64,000 bases of DNA, from the NCBI RefSeq assembly GCF_036884255.1, contig NZ_CP145605.1:3286001-3350000 (forward strand), in the 5' to 3' direction. This document shows, piece by piece, positions 1 to 9,800 of the stretch (its first letter is position 1; each line of letters begins with the position of its first letter). A model generated the notes under the pieces. That model was not told the origin of the DNA, made no database searches, and was given only the letters and a program-made list of their open reading frames with translations. The DNA is from Paenibacillus tundrae (lineage in GTDB: Bacteria; Bacillota; Bacilli; Paenibacillales; Paenibacillaceae). Both the position numbers and the translations under genes were made by a program.

Positions 1-2
1 CG

Positions 3-236
3 CAGCATACAGAAGACTTGCTTGTTCAGCTCATTAGTAAGGAAAACGATATGGAGCTTAAACAATTAATAGAGTCTTTTCCAGAGCCGGAACGAGAGAT
101 CATCAAGCGCCGCTTTTACGATGGACAACGACCCCAAGAGATATCGGAAGCATTATCTCTGCACGTCAGGCAAATTCACAATAAGTTATATCGTTCCAGA
201 CAGCGATTGAAAGCATGGTGGATCACTAGGAAGTAA
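3..236 (+). CDS. ECF-type RNA polymerase sigma factor, C-terminal part (5' end outside window)
   Basis: The reading frame is open from the left edge, so only the last ~78 residues are present. They match sigma-70 region 4: a helix around PEPEREIIKRRFYDG followed by the helix-turn-helix PQEISEALSLHVRQIHNKLY, which in this family contacts the -35 element. The TTG at 18 is probably internal rather than a start. The gene ends 10 bases before the DUF4179 gene, with AAAGGAGG between them, so the two are co-transcribed. That is the usual sigma/anti-sigma arrangement for extracytoplasmic-function sigma factors. The stimulus cannot be told from the sequence. Confidence 0.85.
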   Translation, partial: QHTEDLLVQLISKENDMELKQLIESFPEPEREIIKRRFYDGQRPQEISEALSLHVRQIHNKLYRSRQRLKAWWITRK

Positions 237-246
237 AGGAGGCGAC

Positions 247-1665
247 ATGATGAAAGAATCCAATCAACGGTTGACGGAGCAGAATCTCGCTAACATTAAG
301 CGATTGTTCTATGAAAAAGTAGCGATGAATGAAGCTAAAATGGTTAAACCATCCGCTGTTTCTCAAGATTCCCCTATACCTCTAACACGAGCCAAACCTC
401 GGAGGAGAAGGATGCGTAGAGCAATATCCATCCCTGTTACTGCTGCGCTCTCTTTATGTGTGGTGACGGGTGCTGCTGCTTCTGTCGGAATCATCGATCT
501 ATCTTCAGTTCTTCATTTTCTAGGTGGGGAGCGGTTGAGTATTCTAGAGCCGGTGCATCAGGTCAGTGAGGATCAGGGCATCCGAATGGAAGTGATAGGT
601 GCAGCTAGGGACGGAGACACAACGGAAATCTATGTTGCACTCACTGACCTGACAGGGCATCGCATTGACGATACATTGGATATTTATGATTTCAGAGTTT
701 CTGGAGGAAGGGCAAATAACGCACAGGTTGTACATTACGATGAATCGAAGCAAACGGCCATTGTGCGCTTTCTCATTCAAGGAAAAGTTAGCTCACAACG
801 AATTACGGTTCGCATTAATACGATGATGTCAGGGGCAGCCCGTAATGATGAATATCGTGTGCACATGGATTGGGACAAATTGCTGCATGAGAAGAACAGC
901 CTTAGCTATGATGTCCTGGATAGGGAAACTGATTCTATCAGTGGATTCGGCGGTGAAGCTGGTAATGAGTTATGGGAGATCGGCAAGATTCCTGTACTGC
1001 ATCCAGATGTAACTCAGATTCCTATAACGGGAATGGAGTGGATGCATATTTCGAATATTGGTTTTATTGATGATCAGTTACACATTCAGATTAATCCAGA
1101 CAATGAGATCGGGGAGTACAATTATGGTCACTTCTACTTTACGAATGAGCAAGGAGAAAAGCTCGATATACCTGAATATTCCATTAGCTATGGACATTAT
1201 ATGAAAGATGGCGTGGGATACGGAGGAGACTATATTGAGTATGTGTATGATCTATCTGCTCAATCCTCAGCCGGTCAATTGAATCAGTTAAACCTTAAAG
1301 GAAGCTTCACTAACATCACCGAAGTCTTGAAGGGAAACTGGACAACCACGTTTGACCTCAAAAAGAATGCTTTACTCAAAGTGGGAGCCACCCAGCTTAC
1401 GGATCCAGACGGTTCACAAGTTCCGATCTCAATTCAAGTCTCCAGCATCGGCGTTACTCTTACAGGAGACAAACTAGAAAAGGTTCCGCTAGATGATCTG
1501 CGTATGGAGATTTATCTAAAGGATGGTTCTCGTCTTGCTGCCGACTCCGGTTTTATTAGCCTGGATCAGGATCTCCTTAAGTGGATATCAACTTCAACGA
1601 TTCCAGTGCAAGATGTAAGTCACCTGCTTATCAATGGACAGAAGGTAGTTTTGCAAGATGAATAA
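247..1665 (+). CDS. DUF4179-type membrane protein, likely anti-sigma factor of the upstream ECF sigma factor
   Basis: 472 aa. A short basic cytoplasmic N-terminus (about residues 1-57, ending in RRRRMRRA) is followed by one membrane segment near residues 58-82 (PVTAALSLCVVTGAAASVG). About 390 extracytoplasmic residues of beta-rich sequence follow, in the style of DUF4179/RsiX-like sensors. The position right behind a sigma factor gene supports an anti-sigma role: the N-terminus would hold the sigma factor at the membrane until a signal releases it. There is no ZAS-type HxxxCxxC motif, so it is not a classical zinc anti-sigma protein. The start is ATG 247, with GGAGG at 239-243 close upstream; ATG 250 is an alternative. 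Confidence 0.75.
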   Translation: MMKESNQRLTEQNLANIKRLFYEKVAMNEAKMVKPSAVSQDSPIPLTRAKPRRRRMRRAISIPVTAALSLCVVTGAAASVGIIDLSSVLHFLGGERLSILEPVHQVSEDQGIRMEVIGAARDGDTTEIYVALTDLTGHRIDDTLDIYDFRVSGGRANNAQVVHYDESKQTAIVRFLIQGKVSSQRITVRINTMMSGAARNDEYRVHMDWDKLLHEKNSLSYDVLDRETDSISGFGGEAGNELWEIGKIPVLHPDVTQIPITGMEWMHISNIGFIDDQLHIQINPDNEIGEYNYGHFYFTNEQGEKLDIPEYSISYGHYMKDGVGYGGDYIEYVYDLSAQSSAGQLNQLNLKGSFTNITEVLKGNWTTTFDLKKNALLKVGATQLTDPDGSQVPISIQVSSIGVTLTGDKLEKVPLDDLRMEIYLKDGSRLAADSGFISLDQDLLKWISTSTIPVQDVSHLLINGQKVVLQDE

Positions 1666-1842
1666 AGAATCTAAATGAGGAAGATTGAATAGAGAAGCAT
1701 GCGCGGACATATCGCAAGATGATCAAAATTGTATCCATTTTCTATGTAAACGTGGAAGTAAGTTATGGAAGTGAATTTCATGTCATATCCCTATAGATGA
1801 CGCATACCATTAGGCGAATGCGGTCATAAGGGAGGAACCGAA

Positions 1843-4347
1843 ATGTCTATAAGCGAGCCGCTACTTGTTCAGATTGTCCATCAACATATCCCGGCTGGTG
1901 CAACAGTCGTCACAATTGATAAACCGGTGAAGCATCCCGCCATTTATGCTGCTGATCTGACTGGAGATGGCATCCCGGAAATTGCTACAGTCTATCAGTT
2001 GAACGGTGAGTTATACTTATTAATTCTGAAATTTTACAACGGGCAATGGATCAAGATGTCGCTAACCAAAGGACTGGGGTATCGGGTTACGTTGCTCACG
2101 GCTGCGCCAGTTACATCTACCTCTAGAAATAATCTTATTGTGGGCTGGCAGCTAGGTGCCATCTGGTCGAAACTGGCTGTATACGATTGGACGGATTCTG
2201 GACTTAAGGATTTAACCCCGGACGATGTCGTATTTAGCCATGCAGAGATTATTGATATGCCTGGACAGCATGGACGAGATGGCAAAGTAGAAATCGCATT
2301 ATGGATTCATGATACAGGCGAAGCCTACCGGGTAGATATCATTCGCTGGCAAAATGGCAAGTGGGTATCTGCGCCGGATGTCTATCCCTACTATTTCCCC
2401 AAAGTCGTGCAATATTATGAGAAGCTCACGCAGCATTATCCGGACTATATATTCTACTGGAGCTACCTCGCAGACGCACAATATAAAGCAGGCATGTTCC
2501 CTGCTGCATTAGCTTCTGTTCAGAAGGCATTAAGCTTCTCAGACCCATATCCGTCCAAAGAAGTACTACTTGCGCTTGAGAAAAGCATTAAACAAGCTAT
2601 GGAGAGTGGCAGCCATGCGCGGGAGGTCACGTGGTTATATCCCGTTTCCGTTAGAACCGTGCAAGGGACTCGGTGGGGGTATATGGATGAACAAGGGCAT
2701 GTTCGACTGGAGCCCGTACTAGACGATGCGCGTGATTTCCAGTCAAACGGTCTTGCCGTTGTCGTGCAGAATGGGAAGGCCGGCGTCATTAATTTGAATG
2801 GACAATTTGTCGTTCAGCCGCTATACGATAGCATCAATTCGTATGTGGAAGATCGAGCCATCGTTATTGACTCCCAAGGATTCAAAATGATTGATGAGCA
2901 AGGTCATGTCTTGACCCGACGTGCTTATCCATTTATTGCAGATTTATCTGAGGGAAGAGCTTTATTTTACGATACGGACAGCAGTTCAGGTGGTGGAACC
3001 AGCAAATATGGTTATCTAGATCAATCAGGTCAAGAGGTTATTAAGGCACAGTTCCAGTCAGCCTATGATTTTCAGCAAGGGAAGGCCGTAGTGCAGATTA
3101 AGGAGCATGAGTATGCGTTAATTGATCTCAACGGAAATAGACTCGCGACCTATCCTTATCCGTATGTAGGCCCACTAGGAGACGGACTGCTTGCATTTCA
3201 GAAGGAGACAGCAGGTAAATATGGTTACATCGATGAACGCGGCAACATTATTATTCAGCCTCAGTTCAGCACAGCACTTCCATTTCATGATGGTCTTGCG
3301 ATCGTTAACACCTCAGCGGACTACAAATCAAGTTATGGTGTGATTAATCGGCAAGGGCAGTTCGTCATTCAGCCGACCTATAACGATATCCGAGACCTGG
3401 GAGAGCAGCGGTTTGCGCTTGGTCAAGCGATTGACTCCGAACAACCTTACATCGGTTCCATGTATGCTATTGCAGATGAAGGTGGAAAGTTACTTTCGCC
3501 ATTCACATATCGGGAAGTGGGACAGTTTAAACAAGGATTACTTTCTGCGTCAGATGGCAAACGTACCTATTTACTCGATCGCAGCGGTCAGCCTGCTCCA
3601 GGATATCCTTACGTAGAAGGCTCAGGAACATTAGAGGTCGTAGCACCGAATCTGATCAAAGCGTATGTCGACCAACGTCTATCTTATGTGAAGCGAAGCG
3701 GACAGGTGGTATGGAAACAAAATACGATCGTCCCGCTCCATCCACCGTACCGTGTGCGTGAGGAAAAGTATAAGCCTAACGTAGACTACCTGGTATATTA
3801 TCCGCAAGTTGAAGGGATGGCAGATCAAGCCGCGCAGCTGGGGGTTAATGCCAAACTAAAAGCTTTATCGCAGGTTAAGCCTATTCCTGCAGATCAGAAG
3901 TTAGATTATTCCTATACGGGTGACTTTGAGATTAGCTTCTATAAGCAGCAGTTGCTTCAATTACAGCTTACAGGGTACAACTATCCGTTTGGTGCAGCAC
4001 ATGGCATGCCTACGATGATTTATGCCATTATTAATCTAACGAATGGGCATATGTATGAGCTCAAAGACTTATTTAAGCCAAACAGTGATTATGTCAAAGT
4101 TCTAAGTCGAATTGTGGCTGATCAGATTAAGAATGATCCACAATATTCGTATGTGTTTCCGGATACGTATGAGGGGATTAGCCCAGATCAGCCGTTCTTT
4201 GTGACAGCAGATGCGCTGCATCTGTATTTTGCTCCATATGAGATTGCACCTTATGCCGCTGGATTCCCAACCTTCACCATTCCGTTTATCCAGATCAAGG
4301 ATATCATCAATACAGAGGGCGAGTTCTGGAAAGCTTTTCATATGTAA
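1843..4347 (+). CDS. WG-repeat protein with C-terminal DUF3298 (RsiV-like) domain
   Basis: 834 aa, start supported by GGGAGG at 1831. Residues ~1-200 resemble a beta-rich VCBS/FG-GAP-like region (AADLTGDGIPEIATVY). A short TPR-like stretch lies near 205-240 (YWSYLADAQYKAGMFPAA). From ~262 to ~620 run several WG repeats, each with a pattern such as KYGYLDQSGQEVI followed by F..A..F..G.A.V. The last ~140 residues (from DYSYTGDFEIS to the end) match DUF3298, the extracellular domain also found in the anti-sigma factor RsiV. No signal peptide or membrane helix is visible, which is odd for a DUF3298 protein. Proteins of this layout are frequent in Paenibacillus; the function is unknown, probably a binding scaffold. 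Confidence 0.8.
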   Translation: MSISEPLLVQIVHQHIPAGATVVTIDKPVKHPAIYAADLTGDGIPEIATVYQLNGELYLLILKFYNGQWIKMSLTKGLGYRVTLLTAAPVTSTSRNNLIVGWQLGAIWSKLAVYDWTDSGLKDLTPDDVVFSHAEIIDMPGQHGRDGKVEIALWIHDTGEAYRVDIIRWQNGKWVSAPDVYPYYFPKVVQYYEKLTQHYPDYIFYWSYLADAQYKAGMFPAALASVQKALSFSDPYPSKEVLLALEKSIKQAMESGSHAREVTWLYPVSVRTVQGTRWGYMDEQGHVRLEPVLDDARDFQSNGLAVVVQNGKAGVINLNGQFVVQPLYDSINSYVEDRAIVIDSQGFKMIDEQGHVLTRRAYPFIADLSEGRALFYDTDSSSGGGTSKYGYLDQSGQEVIKAQFQSAYDFQQGKAVVQIKEHEYALIDLNGNRLATYPYPYVGPLGDGLLAFQKETAGKYGYIDERGNIIIQPQFSTALPFHDGLAIVNTSADYKSSYGVINRQGQFVIQPTYNDIRDLGEQRFALGQAIDSEQPYIGSMYAIADEGGKLLSPFTYREVGQFKQGLLSASDGKRTYLLDRSGQPAPGYPYVEGSGTLEVVAPNLIKAYVDQRLSYVKRSGQVVWKQNTIVPLHPPYRVREEKYKPNVDYLVYYPQVEGMADQAAQLGVNAKLKALSQVKPIPADQKLDYSYTGDFEISFYKQQLLQLQLTGYNYPFGAAHGMPTMIYAIINLTNGHMYELKDLFKPNSDYVKVLSRIVADQIKNDPQYSYVFPDTYEGISPDQPFFVTADALHLYFAPYEIAPYAAGFPTFTIPFIQIKDIINTEGEFWKAFHM

Positions 4348-4479
4348 ATGCATCGATTTATAGGATACACAAATGAGAATATGTAGAGTAGGAACAAACA
4401 CCGATGTCCCATTCGCACAGGCAAGTCGTCCACCCAACGCGTAAACTGAAGTAAGTTCAGTGGAGCGAGGTGAAAATGC

Positions 4480-5019
4480 ATGGCTAAACCAAATACAATA
4501 CGCTTAAAGGCAGAGCGATATAAAGATCGTCCTGTATGTGTGACTCTCCATAATGGTGAAACGTATATCGGCTACATTAAGGATGTGAAACATGAAGGCG
4601 TGGTGATTGCCGGGGGAGGCAAGATATCGACTACGGAAGCTTCCATTGGGAAGCCCCAATCCTCTAAGCGCAGCAAAGCTAATCGGAGTCATAGTACGGG
4701 GGTTCGTTCTCACAGCGGCCGTAAACGGGTTAACAGCACTCGTAAAACTTCCAACTATACGCGTACTGGTTCGCACGCGCAGGTCTCATCCTTCATGCCA
4801 ATGATGGGTTCACTATTAGGCGGGTTAGGAGGAGCGACTTCGGCTGGGGGGATGCTGGGCGGAGGTATGCGGCTGTTCGGTATGATTCAACGTTTCGTGC
4901 CTGTCGTGAAAATGGGCTACGGCATGATCAAGTCTATTCAGCCATTTATGGGTGCAGTGCAAGGTCTAATGGCGCCACAGCAGCCTAATGCACCTGAAGC
5001 TGAGACGGAAGAAGAATAA
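4480..5019 (+). CDS. Hypothetical protein with Sm/Hfq-like N-terminal strand pattern and glycine-rich hydrophobic C-terminus
   Basis: 179 aa. Residues ~16-45 (VCVTLHNGETYIGYIKDV) look like the first strands of an LSm-type barrel. A strongly basic, Ser/Arg-rich linker follows (~55-105), then a Gly/Met-rich hydrophobic segment (~108-165, MMGSLLGGLGGATSAGGM) and an acidic tail ending AETEEE. The start is ATG 4480 after GCGAGGTG. I do not recognise a characterised family. The basic linker would suit nucleic-acid or surface binding and the Gly-rich part could insert in or coat a membrane or spore layer; both are inferences. Confidence 0.65.
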   Translation: MAKPNTIRLKAERYKDRPVCVTLHNGETYIGYIKDVKHEGVVIAGGGKISTTEASIGKPQSSKRSKANRSHSTGVRSHSGRKRVNSTRKTSNYTRTGSHAQVSSFMPMMGSLLGGLGGATSAGGMLGGGMRLFGMIQRFVPVVKMGYGMIKSIQPFMGAVQGLMAPQQPNAPEAETEEE

Positions 5020-5028
5020 CCCAATATT

Positions 5029-5070
5029 TAAGCCCCAAGGAAGGAAAACGTAGCCTGAGGGGCTCTCTTC
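5029..5070 (+). terminator. Probable rho-independent terminator after the 179-aa gene
   Basis: AGCCCC and AGG at 5029-5040 can pair with CCT and GGGGCT at 5052-5062, followed by a pyrimidine run TCTCTTCTTTTT. It lies 10 bases after the stop codon. The loop is long, so this is a moderate call. Confidence 0.5.
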
Positions 5071-5262
5071 TTTTTAGATACGAATCAACTGGTTCAAGAG
5101 GTGCCTGACCTTCCTGAACGATATCTTGACCCGTCAGATCTTTATACATTTCTCTGAACATCTGATTATGTCCACGTTCGTCATTTCGGATGCCTGTAAT
5201 AATCATAGCCTGGTTCGCATTAGGAGCAGGTTTGATAAGAGCGTCATTAAATAGTTCATCAC
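5070..5262 (-). pseudogene. 3' fragment of a ferritin-like-domain protein gene
   Basis: Read on the minus strand from 5262, the frame gives DELFNDALIKPAPNANQ, then IRNDERGHNQMFREMYKDLT and GQDIVQEG. ERGHNQMFREMY.DLTG is typical of the C-terminal helix of small ferritin-like (rubrerythrin/DUF2202-like) proteins of Bacilli, where E..H binds metal. An in-frame TAG lies directly upstream, coincident with the stop of the CBO0543 gene, and no N-terminal helices are found. I read this as a truncated remnant. The frame also runs on into the terminator region, suggesting that the native stop is lost. Confidence 0.55.
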
Positions 5263-5272
5263 ATTCGTATGG

Positions 5273-5770
5273 CTAAGTTCTTTCAGGATAAAACAGATGT
5301 GCAAACATCCTACAATAGCCATATGCGAGTACAAACGGTAGAACATATGAGCAGAACGTCCAGAAGATATTCCATCCATTAAAATAAACAACGTGTCCCA
5401 TGGTCTTCGCGATCCATTCAATTAGAGTTAGAGTAGATGCTGCAACAAGGATCGACGGCCAAGGCTTTTTCTTATGCACAACAATAGCATATATCATCAG
5501 ACAACCTGCCATCGGATAGATGCCTAAGTCCATCGGAAGTGCAGCATAGGATTGGTTCCTCGTGTTGGGTAGAATGTTCCAGAAAAAATTAAACCCCACG
5601 CTGTTAATGCATGCTGAAGTTGCGATCCCTAGCGGATAATAAATGAGCAATATTTTTAACTGTCGCCTTAATATCCATCCACCTATAATGACAGGAATAA
5701 CAAACCCTACGATAAAGTTCCCTAGCATGCCTATCCCCCTATAATCTATGAATCTTTTTAATGATTCCAT
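5273..5770 (-). CDS. CBO0543-family multi-pass membrane protein
   Basis: 165 aa with about five hydrophobic segments: GMLGNFIVGFVIPVIIGGWI (~15-35), a second near 41-62, PMAGCLMIYAIVV, PSILVAASTLTLIEWIA and IFWTFCSYVLPFVLAYG. This matches the small CBO0543 integral membrane proteins common in Bacillus and Paenibacillus, whose function is unknown. The gene is followed immediately by the ferritin-like fragment and preceded 16 bases upstream by another small membrane protein gene on the same strand, so the two could form a short operon. Confidence 0.7.
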   Translation of the reverse strand: MESLKRFIDYRGIGMLGNFIVGFVIPVIIGGWILRRQLKILLIYYPLGIATSACINSVGFNFFWNILPNTRNQSYAALPMDLGIYPMAGCLMIYAIVVHKKKPWPSILVAASTLTLIEWIAKTMGHVVYFNGWNIFWTFCSYVLPFVLAYGYCRMFAHLFYPERT

Positions 5771-5786
5771 CTGAAGTGATGAGCTC

Positions 5787-6020
5787 TTAATTTCGCTTAA
5801 TTTCCTCTAATAAACGATCTACCTTATCCGTAAGGAGCTTTAATTTTTTGTCGTAATGTTTATACGTGTAGTAACCAATGATGGCTTTAACTACAAAGAA
5901 GAGTACTGCGGCGATTACAATTAAAACATAGTTGTGTGCTAGCTGTTTGAGCCAATGATTGATCGCATTGATGGGGTTCGCCTCCCTTGAGAACATCGAT
6001 GATTTGGTTAAGATGTCCAA
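5787..6020 (-). CDS. Small single-pass membrane protein, hypothetical
   Basis: 77 aa. One clear membrane helix, YVLIVIAAVLFFVVKAIIGY (~31-50), follows an amphipathic N-terminal part and precedes a charged coiled-coil-like tail (LKLLTDKVDRLLEEIKRN). The start is uncertain: the frame opens at 6020, but MFSREANP from ATG 5996 is equally possible because neither has a strong ribosome site. The function is unknown. It lies just upstream of the CBO0543 gene on the same strand. Confidence 0.5.
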   Translation of the reverse strand: MDILTKSSMFSREANPINAINHWLKQLAHNYVLIVIAAVLFFVVKAIIGYYTYKHYDKKLKLLTDKVDRLLEEIKRN

Positions 6021-6154
6021 AGTTAATTTAAGTCATACATTTCCAAGACATATGGCTCCGGTTCGTTTACTTATCTAACCTATACTGTTTGCCGTACAGT
6101 GACTTACAGGTATAAAATGAGAGTATTAACCAGTTTCTTCATGGGAGGTTGAAA

Positions 6155-7567
6155 ATGACGAGCTTGTTTGTAATCGAAGCGAACCGTGTCTTGTTGAACC
6201 AAGCAGAGGGGGAGCCTAAGCTGATTAAAGGCGGGATCACCGGTGACAGCTTCTCTGTTATACATAGCTTTTATCGCGGATGGATTCCATTTGGCTATCT
6301 ACGAGATGTCCAGGGCGTGTGGTGGTTTGATGGCCGCAAGACCAAAGTGACTTTAGTAAGTCGGAGTGCGGAACAATTCCAGGTACTCGACGATGATTAC
6401 GGGTTGGACGCAATGCATGTTTATCTGGAGGATAAGCTAATCCCCAACTCGGATGCGGCTAGCTTCGAATTACTGCCAGGCTCGCCTTATTTCGCTAAGG
6501 ACAAGCATCGACTGTATGTGAAGAACGGAGATCGGTTTCATACGTGGGATGATATTGATGTCGAGACCGCTGTGGCTCGGATGGATTACTGTACCGATAA
6601 GGATCATGTGCTGCATCTATATCAATCGTTATCCTACGCTAATGGTAGTAAAGATGAGTTGCTTGGTTGGTTACAGGAAGCTCATCCTCATGTTCGAGGG
6701 TGGTGGCAACCTGACTATAACGAATCAGAACATGGAGCAGAGCGGATACAAGGCTATTGGTACAAGACAGATCGAGCGGTCTATTATTGTGAGGAAATTG
6801 GTGGTTCCGGGAGGAAGGGGACGCGGCTAGTATATAATCTGGTAAGAGGTGCTGATCCTGCATCGTTTGAAGTGTTCGATGATCAATATGCTCGAGATGC
6901 AGAAGGGGTCTATTGCACTTGGCGAAAAGCTACGAGAGCTGATCTGCAGACTTTCGAAGCGCTAGGTGGTTTGTTCGGGAGAGATGCGCAGAATATTTTC
7001 TATAATGGATATGCTGTTGTAGGAGCCGATCGTGAAACATTTCAATGTTTGTTAACCTCAGGGTCATTGGGGCTTTCGAAAGACAACAATCACGTCTACC
7101 ATGCACAGTTTGTGCGAACAAGCAGACCGTTTGGTCATCCTGATTATGTGCTCGAACAATTACCTGGCGCTGACGCGAAGAGCTTCACGATCTTGTCAGA
7201 CAATGGAAGCTGGGCAGTTGATCAAGATCATGTGTATCAGTGGGGAGCCTTAGCTAAGAAGCTTGATCGTGCTAGCTTTACTTTTTTGTTCGATCAAGGG
7301 GTAGAGAGCTGGGCTTACGACAAGCATAGGCTATACAATGCTAATGGCCGGCGTACAGTGAAGGGGATCGATGGTCAGACTTTTCAAGCGTTCAATCGTT
7401 ATTGGGGAAAGGATGAGCACAACGTATTTTGCTTCATCACAGGTGGCATACAGCGGGCGGCGGATGCATCGACGTTCCGAGTGACGGACGAGATCGGGGG
7501 AGCGGAGGATGCTTATTTTACCTATGTAATCACAGACGAAGGAACCATTAAAAAGTCAAAAAAATAG
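6155..7567 (+). CDS. DKNYY-domain protein
   Basis: About 470 aa. Start chosen at ATG 6155 because GGGAGG at 6143-6148 is spaced six bases from it; a TTG at 6149 touches the ribosome site and is unlikely. The protein contains repeated units with the signature A.DK.(R/H)(L/V)Y...G (FAKDKHRLYVKNG, WAYDKHRLYNANG, STDPxSFE-like ADPASFEVF and ADRETFQCL). This is the DKNYY family, thought to be a beta-structured recognition repeat. No signal peptide is visible, so it is probably cytoplasmic. The role is unknown; similar proteins occur near polymorphic toxin/immunity loci, but no toxin gene is adjacent here. Confidence 0.75.
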   Translation: MTSLFVIEANRVLLNQAEGEPKLIKGGITGDSFSVIHSFYRGWIPFGYLRDVQGVWWFDGRKTKVTLVSRSAEQFQVLDDDYGLDAMHVYLEDKLIPNSDAASFELLPGSPYFAKDKHRLYVKNGDRFHTWDDIDVETAVARMDYCTDKDHVLHLYQSLSYANGSKDELLGWLQEAHPHVRGWWQPDYNESEHGAERIQGYWYKTDRAVYYCEEIGGSGRKGTRLVYNLVRGADPASFEVFDDQYARDAEGVYCTWRKATRADLQTFEALGGLFGRDAQNIFYNGYAVVGADRETFQCLLTSGSLGLSKDNNHVYHAQFVRTSRPFGHPDYVLEQLPGADAKSFTILSDNGSWAVDQDHVYQWGALAKKLDRASFTFLFDQGVESWAYDKHRLYNANGRRTVKGIDGQTFQAFNRYWGKDEHNVFCFITGGIQRAADASTFRVTDEIGGAEDAYFTYVITDEGTIKKSKK

Positions 7568-7714
7568 CCTCTAATAACACATAACCTTTATAAAAAAGTT
7601 GCGAACCATTGCCCCATTCGATATGATTGTTTAATGCGGTATTTGGGTGACATTACCTGAGTTAAGCCAATAACATATAATGATGAAATGATGATAAAAG
7701 ATAGTGAGGTCTGA

Positions 7715-8458
<744 letters not shown>

Positions 8459-8492
8459 TATCTTCAGTAGCTTATGTGCAATGATGTACAGA

Positions 8493-8523
8493 GTCGATTC
8501 CAGTTCAGGAATCGGCTTTTTGC
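8493..8523 (+). terminator. Rho-independent terminator of the methionine aminopeptidase gene
   Basis: GTCGATTCC at 8493-8501 pairs with GGAATCGGC at 8508-8516 around a short loop, followed by TTTTT. It sits 35 bases after the map stop codon. Confidence 0.8.
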
Positions 8524-8717
8524 TGTTTGGTTAGTGATAGGGATCGCGCTTTGTATTGTACGTACGTGAATATCCCAGTGTATCTTAGGTAAACTCATAG
8601 CATTAGGGCTTACGCTTCATTCTTTACTTTTAGAGTTGATTATTTATAAGTTGCCCAATAGAATCGATAATAGTTGTTTTGTATTAACATCTAGTCAGAA
8701 TTCAGGAGGTTTAAGTT

Positions 8718-9338
8718 ATGCGCATTTTAATTCTAGGAGCTACTGGACGAGTAGGAAGCCATATCGTTGAACTAGCGCTCAAGGATAGACACCATGTCAC
8801 TGCATTGGTTCGTAATCTAGATAAGTTGCAAGTTGAGGATCGTAATCTTACTGTCGTTGTAGGTAATGCATTGAATCAAGAAAATCTAGCGCATGCTATA
8901 AAAGGAGCAGATGTTGTAATTAGTGCCTTAAATACAGATGGAACTACAACGTTGTCGGAGAGTATGCCATTGCTCATTGAGAGCATGTACAACGAAGGTA
9001 TACAACGAATCATTACGATTGGAACTGCCGGCATTCTGCAAAGTAGGATCTCTCCAGAGCTTCTCCGTTATCAATCTAGCGAGTCTAAACGGAAGTCAAC
9101 ACGTGCAGCGGAAGAGCATCATCGTGTATATACATTGCTTCAACAATCTACGCTGGATTGGACGATCGTTTGTCCTACATATTTGCCAGACGGAGAACGT
9201 ATTGGAAAATATCGGGTAGAGCGCGATGTATTGCCTGAAGGCGGCGTTGAAATATCGGTTATGGATACAGCAGAATTCGCTTACAAGCAGATCAAAGATC
9301 AATCTTATATTAGGTCTCGTGTGGGTATTTCTTATTGA
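8718..9338 (+). CDS. NAD(P)-binding Rossmann protein (atypical SDR / NmrA-like, YwnB type)
   Basis: 206 aa, preceded by GGAGG at 8705. The N-terminus ILILGATGRVGSHIVELAL carries the GxxGxxG dinucleotide-binding motif, followed by VTALVRNLDKL and the second-strand region VVVGNALNQENL. This is the atypical short-chain dehydrogenase layout (flavin reductase/NmrA-like) of ~200-210 aa. The canonical YxxxK catalytic pair is not obvious, so enzymatic activity is uncertain. Substrate unknown. It ends 21 bases before the Imm26 gene on the same strand and may be co-transcribed with it. Confidence 0.8.
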   Translation: MRILILGATGRVGSHIVELALKDRHHVTALVRNLDKLQVEDRNLTVVVGNALNQENLAHAIKGADVVISALNTDGTTTLSESMPLLIESMYNEGIQRIITIGTAGILQSRISPELLRYQSSESKRKSTRAAEEHHRVYTLLQQSTLDWTIVCPTYLPDGERIGKYRVERDVLPEGGVEISVMDTAEFAYKQIKDQSYIRSRVGISY

Positions 9339-9359
9339 TGCTTTAGAAAGGGGGAAAGA

Positions 9360-9800
9360 ATGATGAAAAGTATAAAACGCAGGAGAATAAAACTTGGAGA
9401 TGTATATGCCATTGATCTGCCTAACGGCAAAGTTGCTTTTGGCAGAAGGTTCAAGGATGGATGTATAGCTATTTATAGTTACATTGGGAGTTCCTATGAA
9501 AATACTCCTCAGGAAGAGAATTATCAATTTGTAGTAGGTGTATACGATGATGTGTTAAAGTCAGGACTGTGGCCTGTCGTTGACCACCGTCCATTTATGA
9601 ACGAAGAAGAAGCCTGGCCACCGCCAATGTGTGTAATTGACCGATTGTCCGGTGAATATTCGTTGTATCATAAGGGAGAAATGCGACATTCGAGTCAGCA
9701 GGAGTGTGAAGCTTTAGAGATCGCTGCTGTGTGGGAAGCGTATCACATTGTGGATAGAATAACAGGCAATGATATGTGGCATAAAAATCCTTTAAGTTAA
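9360..9800 (+). CDS. Imm26-family immunity protein
   Basis: 146 aa. The start RRRIKLGDVYAIDLPNGKVA and the later strand pattern (FGRRFKDGCIAIYSYIG, FVVGVYDDVLKSGLWPVV) match Imm26, an immunity family of polymorphic toxin systems. Such a protein would bind and neutralise a cognate toxin. No toxin, WXG100 or LXG gene is next to it, so it may be an orphan immunity gene protecting against toxins of neighbours. Ribosome site GGGGG at 9350; start is ATG 9360 or the adjacent ATG 9363. Confidence 0.7.
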   Translation: MMKSIKRRRIKLGDVYAIDLPNGKVAFGRRFKDGCIAIYSYIGSSYENTPQEENYQFVVGVYDDVLKSGLWPVVDHRPFMNEEEAWPPPMCVIDRLSGEYSLYHKGEMRHSSQQECEALEIAAVWEAYHIVDRITGNDMWHKNPLS

